DNA of 64,000 bases from a virus: IMG/VR virus record IMGVR_UViG_3300005915_000001, positions 1-64,000 of that record, one strand, 5' to 3'. The notes below the pieces were generated by a model. That model was given only the letters and a program-made list of their open reading frames with translations, did no database searches and had not been told where the DNA came from. Positions 33,084 through 42,831 of this stretch are shown here, piece after piece. A program made the position numbers and the translations under genes. Each line of letters starts with the position of its first letter. Positions within the stretch are counted from its first letter, which is position 1.

Positions 33084-33644
33084 TTAGCTCGCATTGTAAA
33101 AATAGATTGTGCCGTCAATGTGTTCTTCAATTTTCAAAAGCGGAAATATCATTGTAGAAAAATCTCGATCTTCACCCCTATCTTTATCGGGAAACTTAAC
33201 TTGCAAAGCTAATTCTCTTTTTATAGTATTTAAATGATTTGGACATCGATAATAAATTTTATCTTTCTCAAACCAATGATCATATTGAATTGAATGTATG
33301 AAAGGTTTAGTGATGCGAATACGATTATTGGTCATTCGACCGATTCTTTGAGTCATAGAAATCTCACCTTGTAGACTACAACAGTCTGGATTTGATTCAA
33401 CGGCTTTTAGAATCTTTGAAACATAGTCTTCACTCACTAAATCATCATCATCGACGAACGCAATGTAATCACCAATTGCACGTTTCAATAATTTGTTACG
33501 CTTCGCACCTGTTGACAACTGACCATTATCAGATTCAACAAGAATTTCTACTTCATCTGTCAGCTGAGGTTTCAAAACAGATAGTAATTTTTCTATACTT
33601 TTGGATCGACTATGCAAGTGGCATATTAGAATTGATAATTTCAT
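33084..33644 (-). CDS. family 2 glycosyltransferase
   Basis: This 186-residue minimal GT2 enzyme begins LSILICHLHSRSK. GAKRNKLLKRAIGDYIAFVDDDD provides the nucleotide-sugar site and the metal-binding acidic run, and RGEDRDFS near the end is the E-D acceptor motif. It would transfer one sugar in the cassette pathway. GGAATCAAT precedes the ATG. Confidence 0.8.
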   Translation of the reverse strand: MKLSILICHLHSRSKSIEKLLSVLKPQLTDEVEILVESDNGQLSTGAKRNKLLKRAIGDYIAFVDDDDLVSEDYVSKILKAVESNPDCCSLQGEISMTQRIGRMTNNRIRITKPFIHSIQYDHWFEKDKIYYRCPNHLNTIKRELALQVKFPDKDRGEDRDFSTMIFPLLKIEEHIDGTIYFYNAS

Positions 33645-34282
33645 ATTGATTCCAATGCTACATATGGAATGAATTCGTTAAGTTTACTAATGGCAGAGTG
33701 AGAAATTACTTTTATGTCTGTTTCATCTTTAATAATCTTGAGAGCCTTGATGAAATTAGTCAAGTAGTTATTAAAAGAATTGCCACTTATTTTATGATTA
33801 CGATATTTATTATGATAGTGACATTTCTTTCCAATTGTCATATCAAAACCAAGTAAATGAATCTCTGTGTATCCTAAGAGAACTGCAAGTTGGAATCCAC
33901 AAAATCCACTGTTGTATCCAGTCTTGAAATCGTTAAATGAAAAACCAATGCCTTCAACTCCAGCGTTACGTATAATCATATCCATGCAGAATAAATTATA
34001 CACGAAACCTGTGTGTACACCTTTGAACAGTCCATCTTTAAATTTCATAGCACAGTGATCTGGATTTGTTACTAAGACCCAAGTGGTTTTTACATTCTTA
34101 AAATATCCTTCTTGAACCTTCTTAAAAATACTAGAGTCTGCTGTGATACAATATGTTGGATTCGGTACGTCGAGTGCAGCAACATTCACCGCTATCGTTT
34201 CTTTGTCTTTCAACTTCGCAAAGTCGAAACCTAATAGACTTCCTCCACCTCCAACAATGTATACTGATCTATGCTGTGACAT
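33641..34282 (-). CDS. DUF115 / Maf-like protein, second copy
   Basis: The product is 213 residues from the ATG at 34282 with GGAGGT upstream. VYIVGGGGSLLGFDFAKL is the phosphate-binding loop, TIAVNVAALDVPNPTYCITAD follows, then YNSGFCGFQLAVLLGY and IHLLGFDM, all matching the DUF115 fold. It is the first cassette gene after the tail-tip gene, which it overlaps by 14 bases, so it is co-expressed with late genes. Confidence 0.7.
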   Translation of the reverse strand: MSQHRSVYIVGGGGSLLGFDFAKLKDKETIAVNVAALDVPNPTYCITADSSIFKKVQEGYFKNVKTTWVLVTNPDHCAMKFKDGLFKGVHTGFVYNLFCMDMIIRNAGVEGIGFSFNDFKTGYNSGFCGFQLAVLLGYTEIHLLGFDMTIGKKCHYHNKYRNHKISGNSFNNYLTNFIKALKIIKDETDIKVISHSAISKLNEFIPYVALESI

Positions 34283-37200
34283 CAACTTTAACCTCCACAG
34301 ATGCAACGATACGACATCTCTTATCAACTGTGAATCTAACAGCTTTCCATCCAGTTCCAGATATCACAGAAACAATTTCAATGTCTGTTTGGTCACCTGT
34401 AAAGTCCCCAGATGAAGCACCAAATCCACTACCATTATCGACATTATAGTGCAAAGTGACAGGTGAATTATCCTCTTCATAAATCCCAAGTATTAAGTCA
34501 TGAGAATGATTGGCTTGATAAACAGTATGCGCATGTGACCAATTTACTGGAAGGGATCCTTCATTAAACCCTTGATTGTCTGACGAAAGAGTATCGGCAG
34601 ATTGAGGTGTCACCCCTGTACCTGTTAAGTACGTGCGGAAAACTTTGATCTTAAATGAAAGTTTTACTGAAATTATATCATCAGTTTCACTTGGAATTTT
34701 AAAATCGATTATAAAAGTATGAGATGCATCACATGAATCTGCATAAGTCCATGGCATTGTTTGTCGTAATTGTGCGTATTGCTCTGCACGGATGGTTCCA
34801 GCAAGCAAAACTCCTGCATGAATCAATTGCATACCATGCGCTGCATGTACTTCACTACCTGTATTAACAGCCATTAACCAATTGCCTGATGCTATGGCTA
34901 CATTAATATCATCAGTGACACGAAAAAGTGTAACGAAATTTGGGTCCCAGTAAATAAATTCTTTGTCTGTATTGTCTTCATCTATCTCTGATGTTGCATC
35001 CTCTAACCTAAACAAAATTGGATTAGTTCCATCGGTTGCTTCCCAAGAAGCTACTCCCCCACTACCTGAATGTGCCCATGTAAGATTACTTGTCCAAGGT
35101 ATATCAACAGCTAATTGTGGAGGTAATAAATTTTGAATCAAATTAGTTACATCAAACTCAGACACAGGCTCTGCTAATCTATTTTCAGTGAACGCTGGAG
35201 TGTAATCTGGGTAATCAACAGTAGGAGTAATATCAAAGATGTCAAAAAGATCTGGATCATACTGTTCAAACGTGATTGTAAATGTATGATCAGGATTCCA
35301 CTGTTTACTTATAATTCTACGTTTCTTTAATTCAAGAGTTGTACCAATCGCAACTATGTCTTTTCGCGCAACTGCATCTGCCAATCCTGTGGTTAATGTA
35401 ACAACATCATCTACTACTGAATCAACTGTATAGCTTTTTGTAGTGACAGCTCCAGTACTTGGAACATAAGACCTTATATATATCGTGTCGCCATTAGATG
35501 CATCAACGTCCCGATCTAAAGTTATCTCATTGCCTGTTGAGCTATCAGAATCTTCTATTCGATAAGACTGACCCCAGTTAGGTTGATTGACTTGTACAAG
35601 ATATACCTCACCAATTTTGTACATCAATGCATCTTTGTACATTACACAACTATTTAATTCAAGCAATAGTTGACTTCGCTCTAAAGTATAAGCAGCGACG
35701 TAAGTTGCTAATGCTCTATTTTTTATCCCTACTCCTCGAATGTCTATTGTGTTTGTATAACTACCAGATGATTCATTAGAGTATGGCCATTTAATACGTT
35801 TATATCCGCGATCTTCATCTTGGTAGTCAACATGTATTGTTCCAACTTTGTTAGGGGATGTTGTCCACTCTTGCGTCCATGTTTCCCCTATGATTATATC
35901 ACTAGTAATTATTTCTAAGTCACCAGTAACAGCACTGTCAATCCATCCAGATAAAGTAGTTCCTTCCCAAATTAAACGTGCTCGACCTATCGTTGCTAAT
36001 TGATAAACCATATTCCATAGCTCAACAGCACTATCAATAATATGATGACAAGGTGAAAGCGCTATGGTGTTTCCATTACCGTCATCAACTTGAGTGTCAC
36101 ATAGAAGTGCCCACTCATAAAAGAATGCCGTGTCTAATCTGCTTGGTTGAAAACCTTCATAGAATTCAATATCAAATGGCGTACCATCCCCATCTCCTGT
36201 TATACTTGGTTGCGTTAACATATTATAAGCAACCCATGCTCTGTTTGACTTATACCCTAATGCCCAGGATGAACCATTATACCATCTTAAAATTCTATCT
36301 TCACGAACTACTTTAACATCGATTGCACCATTAAGTAAATCAGATGCAGCGATTTGTAGACCCATTAATGCTTTACCTGGATGGGTGAAAGCAGTATTAA
36401 CTACTCCTCTAAAAGATCTTAGTCGTAACTCATCGCCATATTTAGCTTTGTCCTGGTCAGCGGATAATTTTGCAACTCGCAATTGATATTGTTTAGTCCT
36501 ATCTGGCGTAAATGCTATTGAAGAATCTTCAGTAGAATACTCTATGTAATAAGCTCCAGTTTGATTTCTAGTAATAGGTGTAGAAATCAATGTCGTCCAT
36601 GAGTTCAATCCTACAACTGAAATTTCAACCTTAACAGTAAGTGCATGAGAATTTTGATCTCCCATTTTAGTGTAATGATAAAGCCCACGATCAAACCCTA
36701 ATGTAAATTCTATTTGATCAAAACCTTTACGTGGTAAGTTATAAGTTTTAGAACCTGCATCATAAGTTATTTCATCACTGTTTCTAATCTCAATTTTTTC
36801 TTGTTCAAAACCCGGCATCACTGTCTGGTTGTCAGTACCTACACGCTGATGCACAACATCATTCTCAAAAAATCCTATAGGTTGATTGTTGATGTATATT
36901 GCATTTGTGTCAATACCTTCAGTCGGTCCTTCTCCATAGCAAATTTTTAGAAACAAGACTTCGTTATCTTCATCGTTAATATTAGTCCAACGCGAAACAA
37001 TATTACCATGATGCATATTTTTACCATACGCTAATGGTATAGTGATACCTTCTCTTTGAGTTGACTTAGGATTAAATCCAAATGATTGATCTCCTGTACC
37101 TTCATTTGCATCCCCTGACTCAGGGGGGTTTTGCCCAAACATCAACCCACCAAGATAACTTATGGCTACTGCTAAAGCAATTTGTGTACCAACAGTCCAA

Positions 37201-37454
37201 ATAAATGCCCCTAGTTGAATCCAAAATCCAGGATAAGGCTTGATTATAATTTCAGCATTTTCTGGAACTTGGGTATTTCCTAGATCATCATTATTATATA
37301 TTACACCGTTTAAAGTTAATTCAGCTAATGGCATTGATGCAGCGTACTTATTACGTATATCCAATAGCGTACATGGTTCATACACAGGTGCATAAATTAC
37401 CGGAAGTAAATCAGTACTTGGATCAAAGAAAATTGTGATTTTAATTTGTAACAT
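34269..37454 (-). CDS. tail tip / host-specificity protein (lambda J-like)
   Basis: This 1061-residue central tail-tip protein is likely to contact the host receptor. The N-terminal 100 residues contain a ubiquitin-like part and a hydrophobic stretch (TQIALAVAISYLGGLMFG). The region from 120 has the J-like REGITIPLAYGK and YINNQPIGF, and the middle has the RAWVAYNMLTQP and fibronectin-type strands. The C-terminal 250 residues are beta-rich and probably receptor-specific. It follows the K-like assembly gene, as in lambda-type tails. Confidence 0.85.
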   Translation of the reverse strand: MLQIKITIFFDPSTDLLPVIYAPVYEPCTLLDIRNKYAASMPLAELTLNGVIYNNDDLGNTQVPENAEIIIKPYPGFWIQLGAFIWTVGTQIALAVAISYLGGLMFGQNPPESGDANEGTGDQSFGFNPKSTQREGITIPLAYGKNMHHGNIVSRWTNINDEDNEVLFLKICYGEGPTEGIDTNAIYINNQPIGFFENDVVHQRVGTDNQTVMPGFEQEKIEIRNSDEITYDAGSKTYNLPRKGFDQIEFTLGFDRGLYHYTKMGDQNSHALTVKVEISVVGLNSWTTLISTPITRNQTGAYYIEYSTEDSSIAFTPDRTKQYQLRVAKLSADQDKAKYGDELRLRSFRGVVNTAFTHPGKALMGLQIAASDLLNGAIDVKVVREDRILRWYNGSSWALGYKSNRAWVAYNMLTQPSITGDGDGTPFDIEFYEGFQPSRLDTAFFYEWALLCDTQVDDGNGNTIALSPCHHIIDSAVELWNMVYQLATIGRARLIWEGTTLSGWIDSAVTGDLEIITSDIIIGETWTQEWTTSPNKVGTIHVDYQDEDRGYKRIKWPYSNESSGSYTNTIDIRGVGIKNRALATYVAAYTLERSQLLLELNSCVMYKDALMYKIGEVYLVQVNQPNWGQSYRIEDSDSSTGNEITLDRDVDASNGDTIYIRSYVPSTGAVTTKSYTVDSVVDDVVTLTTGLADAVARKDIVAIGTTLELKKRRIISKQWNPDHTFTITFEQYDPDLFDIFDITPTVDYPDYTPAFTENRLAEPVSEFDVTNLIQNLLPPQLAVDIPWTSNLTWAHSGSGGVASWEATDGTNPILFRLEDATSEIDEDNTDKEFIYWDPNFVTLFRVTDDINVAIASGNWLMAVNTGSEVHAAHGMQLIHAGVLLAGTIRAEQYAQLRQTMPWTYADSCDASHTFIIDFKIPSETDDIISVKLSFKIKVFRTYLTGTGVTPQSADTLSSDNQGFNEGSLPVNWSHAHTVYQANHSHDLILGIYEEDNSPVTLHYNVDNGSGFGASSGDFTGDQTDIEIVSVISGTGWKAVRFTVDKRCRIVASVEVKVDVTA

Positions 37455-37761
37455 AGTAACCTTTTACAAAAGGTAATACTTCTTGATTCAATCTGTCTTG
37501 CTTAATTCTATCTACGCCTAAACGATTTACTGCATGAATATAATGCATACAATCAGGATACACTACACCAGTATGCCATGAATTATCTGGAAAATGAAAT
37601 AGAACTATTGAAAATAAAATGGGAGACACACCGGCGTTGTGCATCTCCCACACACTGCAAGGCAACGACAGCCCTAATATCTTTCCAGCATAATGACAGA
37701 ACGACCAACATAGTGACATGTTGTCATTATGATTATATACTTCGCAAAGAATTTCCACCAT
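37441..37761 (-). CDS. tail assembly NlpC/P60-like protein (lambda K-like, short)
   Basis: This 106-residue protein has CWSFCHYAGKILGL, giving a catalytic Cys candidate, and DNSWHTGVVYPDC, giving a His. This is the normal NlpC/P60 order. Tail-tip peptidases of this type help cross the cell wall. It overlaps the J-like and L-like genes by a few bases. Confidence 0.75.
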   Translation of the reverse strand: MVEILCEVYNHNDNMSLCWSFCHYAGKILGLSLPCSVWEMHNAGVSPILFSIVLFHFPDNSWHTGVVYPDCMHYIHAVNRLGVDRIKQDRLNQEVLPFVKGYYVTN

Positions 37762-38384
37762 CAGACTTCCATTGAAGAATTGTCTAAACCTAAGAATGCA
37801 CCAAAGAAAGTAGCATTGCCTTTCCCTAAGCAGTCTTCAAATGTTCCAGTGCACGATGGATCAGCCCCTGCATATCGGCATCTTGATTTCTTGAAAAGAG
37901 TAGGTGTTGCGTACGGGCATATACTACTTGAATAGTCCCTTAAAGGAATTCGTTTGAGCATTGGGTTAGGGACACCAAGTGTGAAATAAATCCACTCTGA
38001 ATCTACTTTGCATTTAATATTTTCAAAGTCAGCTTCTAATGCGGGGATTGCAATTGAAAGGAAATCATTGTTCACCTTAATCAACTTAATATCCGCACCT
38101 GCACCACCTGAGGTTTCTTGAATCAAATCGTATATTGTAGAGTTCAAAGTCGATGTGCGCAGAACTACTGTTGGAATATTCCCTGAACTACCAATGTCTC
38201 TTGCAGACACTTCGAGATTATCTGCTGTGTATTCCTGGCCGTCATATTCCACATCTTCATTGTTCCCTGCGGCGTAGATAGTTGACTCGGATGGAACAGC
38301 TATCTGAACCATCCACAGCCAAGTATTTTGGTCCATTGGATCAAGGAGTGATTTTTCAAAATCATTTGGTAGTGTCGTTGGCAT
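37761..38384 (-). CDS. minor tail protein (lambda L-like)
   Basis: The protein is 207 residues, and the Cys-containing end (SSICPYATPTLFKKSRCRYAG, then SCTGTFEDCLGKGN) matches lambda gpL-type proteins, where four Cys hold an iron-sulfur cluster. The N-terminus (EYTADNLEVSARDIG) is the DUF1833-like domain. It joins the tail tip to the tube end. The gene order L, K, J is the usual one. Confidence 0.8.
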   Translation of the reverse strand: MPTTLPNDFEKSLLDPMDQNTWLWMVQIAVPSESTIYAAGNNEDVEYDGQEYTADNLEVSARDIGSSGNIPTVVLRTSTLNSTIYDLIQETSGGAGADIKLIKVNNDFLSIAIPALEADFENIKCKVDSEWIYFTLGVPNPMLKRIPLRDYSSSICPYATPTLFKKSRCRYAGADPSCTGTFEDCLGKGNATFFGAFLGLDNSSMEV

Positions 38385-38387
38385 GAT

Positions 38388-38513
38388 TTATTTCCTTGGT
38401 TGTCTTGGTGTCCCTTTATTACCATGGCCTCCGCCACTACCATCTCGTCGTGGTGCTCCACCACATGATCCTTGTTTTGGAGATCTTCTTGTGCTGCTTG
38501 GTTTCGTTGCCAT
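38388..38513 (-). CDS. small Gly/Arg-rich protein
   Basis: The 41-residue frame from the ATG at 38513 has AAAAGGAAAATACA upstream. The product (MATKPSSTRRSPKQGSCGG then PRRDGSGGGHGNKG) is basic and probably disordered. It fills the gap between the fibre and L-like genes, and a good ribosome site supports it. Function unknown. Confidence 0.6.
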   Translation of the reverse strand: MATKPSSTRRSPKQGSCGGAPRRDGSGGGHGNKGTPRQPRK

Positions 38514-38525
38514 TGTATTTTCCTT

Positions 38526-41500
38526 TTAGGTCATCTCAGTCTTCTTTATGGTTCCACCTTGGTTGTAGCACATGTACAATCTTGAAGAATTATTAGTATC
38601 AATCCAAAAGCAAAATTTAGTATCTGGTAAATCTGTAGCATCTGGTTCTGCATCTTGGCTATATGTTTTTATTGCCAGTCTACCAACACTATCCCACTCA
38701 TGAAATGTTCCTGATGTAGTAATCTTAATAGTATCTTCTGTCGGTGGGGTGCCTACAAAGTACCTTGTCCTAATTACTTTGATCCAATAATATGGAGTTG
38801 CACCAGCGGCGCCTGTGACTTGATTAACGGTTCTCAAACCCCAGTCAGTTAAAGAGTCAATATCCCATCGAATAGAACCATTTTGTTGGAAACCGTTTGT
38901 ATCATCCCCACTTGTAAAAGCTGTCCAAGTCCCTCCAGTATCCTCAATAAAATGAAACGTTGGTTTGATAGTCACGCTGGAAGCTATTGCAAGTAAAACG
39001 TTGATTTGATCAAACTTAGTCAATGACGCAACGAGTATTGCGTCATTGTCATCAACGAACATTTGAACATCAGAAGCAGCACTGCCAAATTCACTTGTCA
39101 CATCTGCGTAAGTTCCAGCACTGTCATCATAAGTAAAAGCAGCTGCAACAGAAGCTTGTGTTCCTAAATGCTGGTGTATTACATCTACACCTGTATGTGT
39201 TGATAAAGCCGCGTTCTCTAGATCTGTATTTGTTGGATCAGCTAATGCGACATCTATGGCATGAAATTCTCCACCTGCTGTTGCAGTATTATCTATAACA
39301 AAGTCAAGACCAACCCCAGAGACTCCATCGACAAAAGCGGTTGCATCATAGTTTATTCTTTCTGCAACACCTCCACCATATGTGTCTGGATCAAAATCTA
39401 TTCCTAAGCCATGATTACCATCAATGCCTGCTTGAACATCAAGATGAACTGAATGTGTATTACAATTGGAGCTAGATTTTATTTTAAACGAAGCATCACA
39501 ACTTCCTCCAACAGTGGCATGTATATCACCGTTGTCACTTACATAAAAATTTGGTCGAGGATATATAACAAAAGTCATTCCAGTTGCATCAGATATTTCA
39601 GCTCCACCAGTAGATCCAAAGCTTACCACAATGTGTGTACTATCTGTGACAGCTGTGATTTCCCCAGTCGCTCCGATAAAATCAGGGGTTGATCCAACAA
39701 CCTTTAAAAATTGTCCTATGTAGTCAACACTAGATTCATCAAAGTCTGCTGCTGGATCATAGATAGTATGTGTAGCAGCTGTCAACGTAGCATTGTGTGT
39801 CAGAACGTTTGTATATGTGGTTATTAAACCATTGTCTGAAATTTCCAAACCTGCGCCATATGGTGCAGCCTCAGCAAAAAATCCTTCCATTGCTTTAACG
39901 TTCGCTGATGCAAAGATGTCACCAGAATCAGCAAATCCATATACAGGTGTCGTTGTACCTACTGCTATATTTTTTGTGAACGTCGGACTAAGAACTGGAG
40001 CCAATGCACCACCTTCAACACCTACAACACCAGCGGAAATTCTGCTCAGTGTCGTGTCTGTGTCGTGGCCGAGTTCGATAGTCTTTATTATTCCATCGCC
40101 TACGACAGTCAAATCGCCAGTCACTACAAAATTGCTAGCTGTTGTTAATTTGTTGGTAGCTTGATCAATATAAATCCCGTCCACGATGTTATCAGCCGAT
40201 GCAATTGGACCGCTATAATGGTGGTTCATGGCAGAATTATTGCTTCCAGCAAGATACAGTCCCTTAGAATATCCAGATCCGCCACGATAGTCAGAAACTT
40301 TTGTATTGGATACTCCAAGTTTATTACCCGACAGAAAGATACCGTAAGAATCGCTTGTGCTAGTCCCAACGAAAGCACAGTCATGTACATTAATATTTGA
40401 AACTACACCACTCTCTAAATTTTCTCCGTGAATTGTGTTTTTTGTCAAGTGTAAGGCTGTAATATTAGTAACAGCTAAATCGCTAACATAATTCAAGTAG
40501 ATTCCATAACCTTCCGTTGTGTTGACGCCATTAGATCCAACGAAAATAAGATCGCTTAGAATAACACCACGACAGTTTTCTATATGAACAAGGTTGCCAG
40601 CTAAATTATCTGAATTATGGATTACGGCAATATAGTTATTCGTGATTCTTATACTCGTCACAGATTGATTACCAGCGGCATCTCCCTTTATAAATATCTG
40701 ATTAGCTGTATTGGGCTCTGCGCCGAAACCATTGTTTTCTATATAACAGCCAGTTATTTCGATATTCCCAGAGCTTAGTCCCGTTCCACTTCTATCAAGA
40801 ATATAGCCCCCGCCGTCGTTGAATTCAATATTGCATCCACTTAGTTTTGTACCCCCCAGACCAGTACCGGCAGACCTGATACCCGCACCGTCGTTTGCAG
40901 ACAAAACAGTATGAGAAACAACACCGTCAGATGCCATACGAAGACCGTCACCTAGATTACCAACAAATTTCGAGTCAATAACTTCGTTAAGCCCTTGGAG
41001 CAATGACATTCCAGCCGTCACGAAACCACCGACAAAACAATTCTCTACTCGTGTCCTAGCCCCGTAGATGCCGTTAATCGCAGATAACCCTATTGAGTTA
41101 CCGTCAAATATAAGATTATTGTATTCTACTCCTCCAATTCCGTTTGAGTGGGTAAACATATCAACAGCCGTTCGAGATTGCAATATCGCAGCACTCCCGT
41201 ATGTTGTGGTTCCGCTCCACGCCCAACTACCTCCACCTACAAATGCGATACCGCTAAGCGGGACAGTCAACGCGTCAACTAAGTAGGTTTTGCCAGGCGG
41301 GAATAAGACTGTTCCACCACCCGCAGCACCGCACGCGGTAATCGCTGCCTGCACAAATGCTGTATCATTCGTGGTCCCATTCCCGGTTGCATCGTAGTCC
41401 CGCACGTCAAACACCGGCTTCGCCTGCACCTGCCAGTCGGTCCCGTCACCAGTGATCTGGGAGCCTATATCGGGAGTACCTGAAGCTACTTGCTCACCTT

Positions 41501-41693
41501 CAATTGATAACTTACCACCTGAAGCACTGAGAGTGTTTTCAGTGGCGTGGCCTAGTTCAATAGATGTATCAACGGTCAACGGTCCAGCAAAACTTTGATG
41601 GAATCCTCCCGCTGTGTGTTCAACATTCAGGTATGCATTGAGTTCTGTGCCCCACACATTGGTAGAGCCGCCGACAGTTGGTAATGAAGCCAT
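38526..41693 (-). CDS. tailspike / tail fibre with right-handed beta-helix
   Basis: The protein is 1055 residues. Residues about 85-140 carry FDVRDYDATGNGTTNDTAFVQ and GGGTVLFPPGKTYLVDA, the start of a pectate-lyase-3 type beta-helix common in tailspikes that cut surface polysaccharide. A long run of beta-helix coils to about residue 520 follows, including repeated IEITGCYIENN-type turns. Later parts are beta-rich receptor-type domains. The 5' third of the gene is visibly richer in G and C than the 3' half, suggesting a mosaic origin. It lies in the tail module upstream of L, K and J. Confidence 0.82.
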   Translation of the reverse strand: MASLPTVGGSTNVWGTELNAYLNVEHTAGGFHQSFAGPLTVDTSIELGHATENTLSASGGKLSIEGEQVASGTPDIGSQITGDGTDWQVQAKPVFDVRDYDATGNGTTNDTAFVQAAITACGAAGGGTVLFPPGKTYLVDALTVPLSGIAFVGGGSWAWSGTTTYGSAAILQSRTAVDMFTHSNGIGGVEYNNLIFDGNSIGLSAINGIYGARTRVENCFVGGFVTAGMSLLQGLNEVIDSKFVGNLGDGLRMASDGVVSHTVLSANDGAGIRSAGTGLGGTKLSGCNIEFNDGGGYILDRSGTGLSSGNIEITGCYIENNGFGAEPNTANQIFIKGDAAGNQSVTSIRITNNYIAVIHNSDNLAGNLVHIENCRGVILSDLIFVGSNGVNTTEGYGIYLNYVSDLAVTNITALHLTKNTIHGENLESGVVSNINVHDCAFVGTSTSDSYGIFLSGNKLGVSNTKVSDYRGGSGYSKGLYLAGSNNSAMNHHYSGPIASADNIVDGIYIDQATNKLTTASNFVVTGDLTVVGDGIIKTIELGHDTDTTLSRISAGVVGVEGGALAPVLSPTFTKNIAVGTTTPVYGFADSGDIFASANVKAMEGFFAEAAPYGAGLEISDNGLITTYTNVLTHNATLTAATHTIYDPAADFDESSVDYIGQFLKVVGSTPDFIGATGEITAVTDSTHIVVSFGSTGGAEISDATGMTFVIYPRPNFYVSDNGDIHATVGGSCDASFKIKSSSNCNTHSVHLDVQAGIDGNHGLGIDFDPDTYGGGVAERINYDATAFVDGVSGVGLDFVIDNTATAGGEFHAIDVALADPTNTDLENAALSTHTGVDVIHQHLGTQASVAAAFTYDDSAGTYADVTSEFGSAASDVQMFVDDNDAILVASLTKFDQINVLLAIASSVTIKPTFHFIEDTGGTWTAFTSGDDTNGFQQNGSIRWDIDSLTDWGLRTVNQVTGAAGATPYYWIKVIRTRYFVGTPPTEDTIKITTSGTFHEWDSVGRLAIKTYSQDAEPDATDLPDTKFCFWIDTNNSSRLYMCYNQGGTIKKTEMT

Positions 41694-41696
41694 GTT

Positions 41697-42035
41697 TTAT
41701 TTCTTTCCAGTGACAAGAACTTCGTGAATTCTAAAGAATGCAGGACTAAAATCATCCAATAACTCACTATAGATTAGAGTTGCAGTCAGGACTTCTTCTT
41801 GCCACTTAGTTAAAGTGAATTCAACTTTCAACGCACTTGCGATTTTCTGATTAAGATTAACTCGACCTTCGTTTTCTACCCACTCGATTACTTTCTTCTC
41901 ATCATCTGTCAGCTCAAGTCTGTCTAGTATGTCTTTTTGATCTTTGATCTTTGCTACTGTTCGTACTTGGAATTTAGTAAAAATTTCTTTTACTGATAGT
42001 CGTTCCATTACATTTAGTTCTAGTGTCGTTGCCAT
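41697..42035 (-). CDS. hypothetical protein (tail region)
   Basis: This 112-residue, helical and acidic protein includes LTDDEKKVIEWVENEGRVNL. It has no known motif. It is encoded between the minor tail genes and the fibre, and AAAGGAACAAACA precedes the start. It may be a fibre chaperone or a small regulator; this is a guess from position. Confidence 0.6.
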   Translation of the reverse strand: MATTLELNVMERLSVKEIFTKFQVRTVAKIKDQKDILDRLELTDDEKKVIEWVENEGRVNLNQKIASALKVEFTLTKWQEEVLTATLIYSELLDDFSPAFFRIHEVLVTGKK

Positions 42036-42051
42036 TGTTTGTTCCTTTTAA

Positions 42052-42471
42052 TTAGCTACCTGTACCGCCATATTTACCTGCACCATAGATTCCATATCCA
42101 TAGTCACCAGGGTTTATTGTAAATGAGGTATACTGTGTTAGACTCCGTGAAACATTCCAACTGTTTATATCGTTATTTGCTTCGAAAACCTGGACATCAT
42201 CGAATTGGACATCGTAATAAACTAAATCCCCAGGGTTTAACCAAAACCAATTTGTAGCTTTATTCTCATTATAAAAATCTTCTAATAGAATCTTTGAAGC
42301 ATCATTCAGATTTTTAATAGCATGATCAAAAGTAATTGCATCAAACGTTTTATATGTTATCGTGAATGGCCTACCAGAGTTAAATAAACCTTTAGACGTA
42401 GTATCGTCTTGAGGTCTCTCCGACCAATCTTCTGAAAGCTCTTCTTGATTTAATACTGGATGTGTTGACAT
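42052..42471 (-). CDS. minor tail protein, paralog A
   Basis: This 139-residue protein is related to the next gene. Both begin with a short N-terminus ending in W-SE-RPQ/RQ-KDT, have a Phe-D-x-I/P-F core, and share helix then FYxxNK and FxWxxPGxLV. It resembles lambda M-type distal tail proteins that attach the tip. The C-terminus is Gly/Tyr-rich (DYGYGIYGAGKYGG). Confidence 0.65.
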   Translation of the reverse strand: MSTHPVLNQEELSEDWSERPQDDTTSKGLFNSGRPFTITYKTFDAITFDHAIKNLNDASKILLEDFYNENKATNWFWLNPGDLVYYDVQFDDVQVFEANNDINSWNVSRSLTQYTSFTINPGDYGYGIYGAGKYGGTGS

Positions 42472-42831
42472 TTAAGCCACCGCCGTAGTAGTTAGAAACT
42501 GTACTGATGACCACATATTTGGTTCACCCAATGATTCAAATTTCGGAGGGTTATCATAAGAAACTGTATGCACTACCAAAGTTCCTGGATGCGTCCAGTA
42601 AAATTCCTTTTCCTTATTAGCTTTGTAGAATGCTAACAATGTCACTTTGTCTGCATCATGTAATAAAGGCAATATAAACTCAAATGATATTGGGTCGAAA
42701 ACTCTATTAGTTCCTTTAAATAATTTACCAGCTCCAGACTTCGCAGTTAAGACAGTATCTTTCTGCCTGTTCTCAGACCATCCTTGTACAGAGCCTTCAG
42801 TATTTAAAGTTGGGAAAGTTTCAATACTCAT
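42472..42831 (-). CDS. minor tail protein, paralog B
   Basis: This 119-residue protein is recognisably a duplicate of the 42052-42471 product (WSENRQKDTVLTAKSGAGKLF, LLAFYKANKEKEFYWTHPGTLV). It is likely part of the distal tail. It directly follows the tape measure gene (1-base overlap), where lambda M lies. Confidence 0.68.
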   Translation of the reverse strand: MSIETFPTLNTEGSVQGWSENRQKDTVLTAKSGAGKLFKGTNRVFDPISFEFILPLLHDADKVTLLAFYKANKEKEFYWTHPGTLVVHTVSYDNPPKFESLGEPNMWSSVQFLTTTAVA

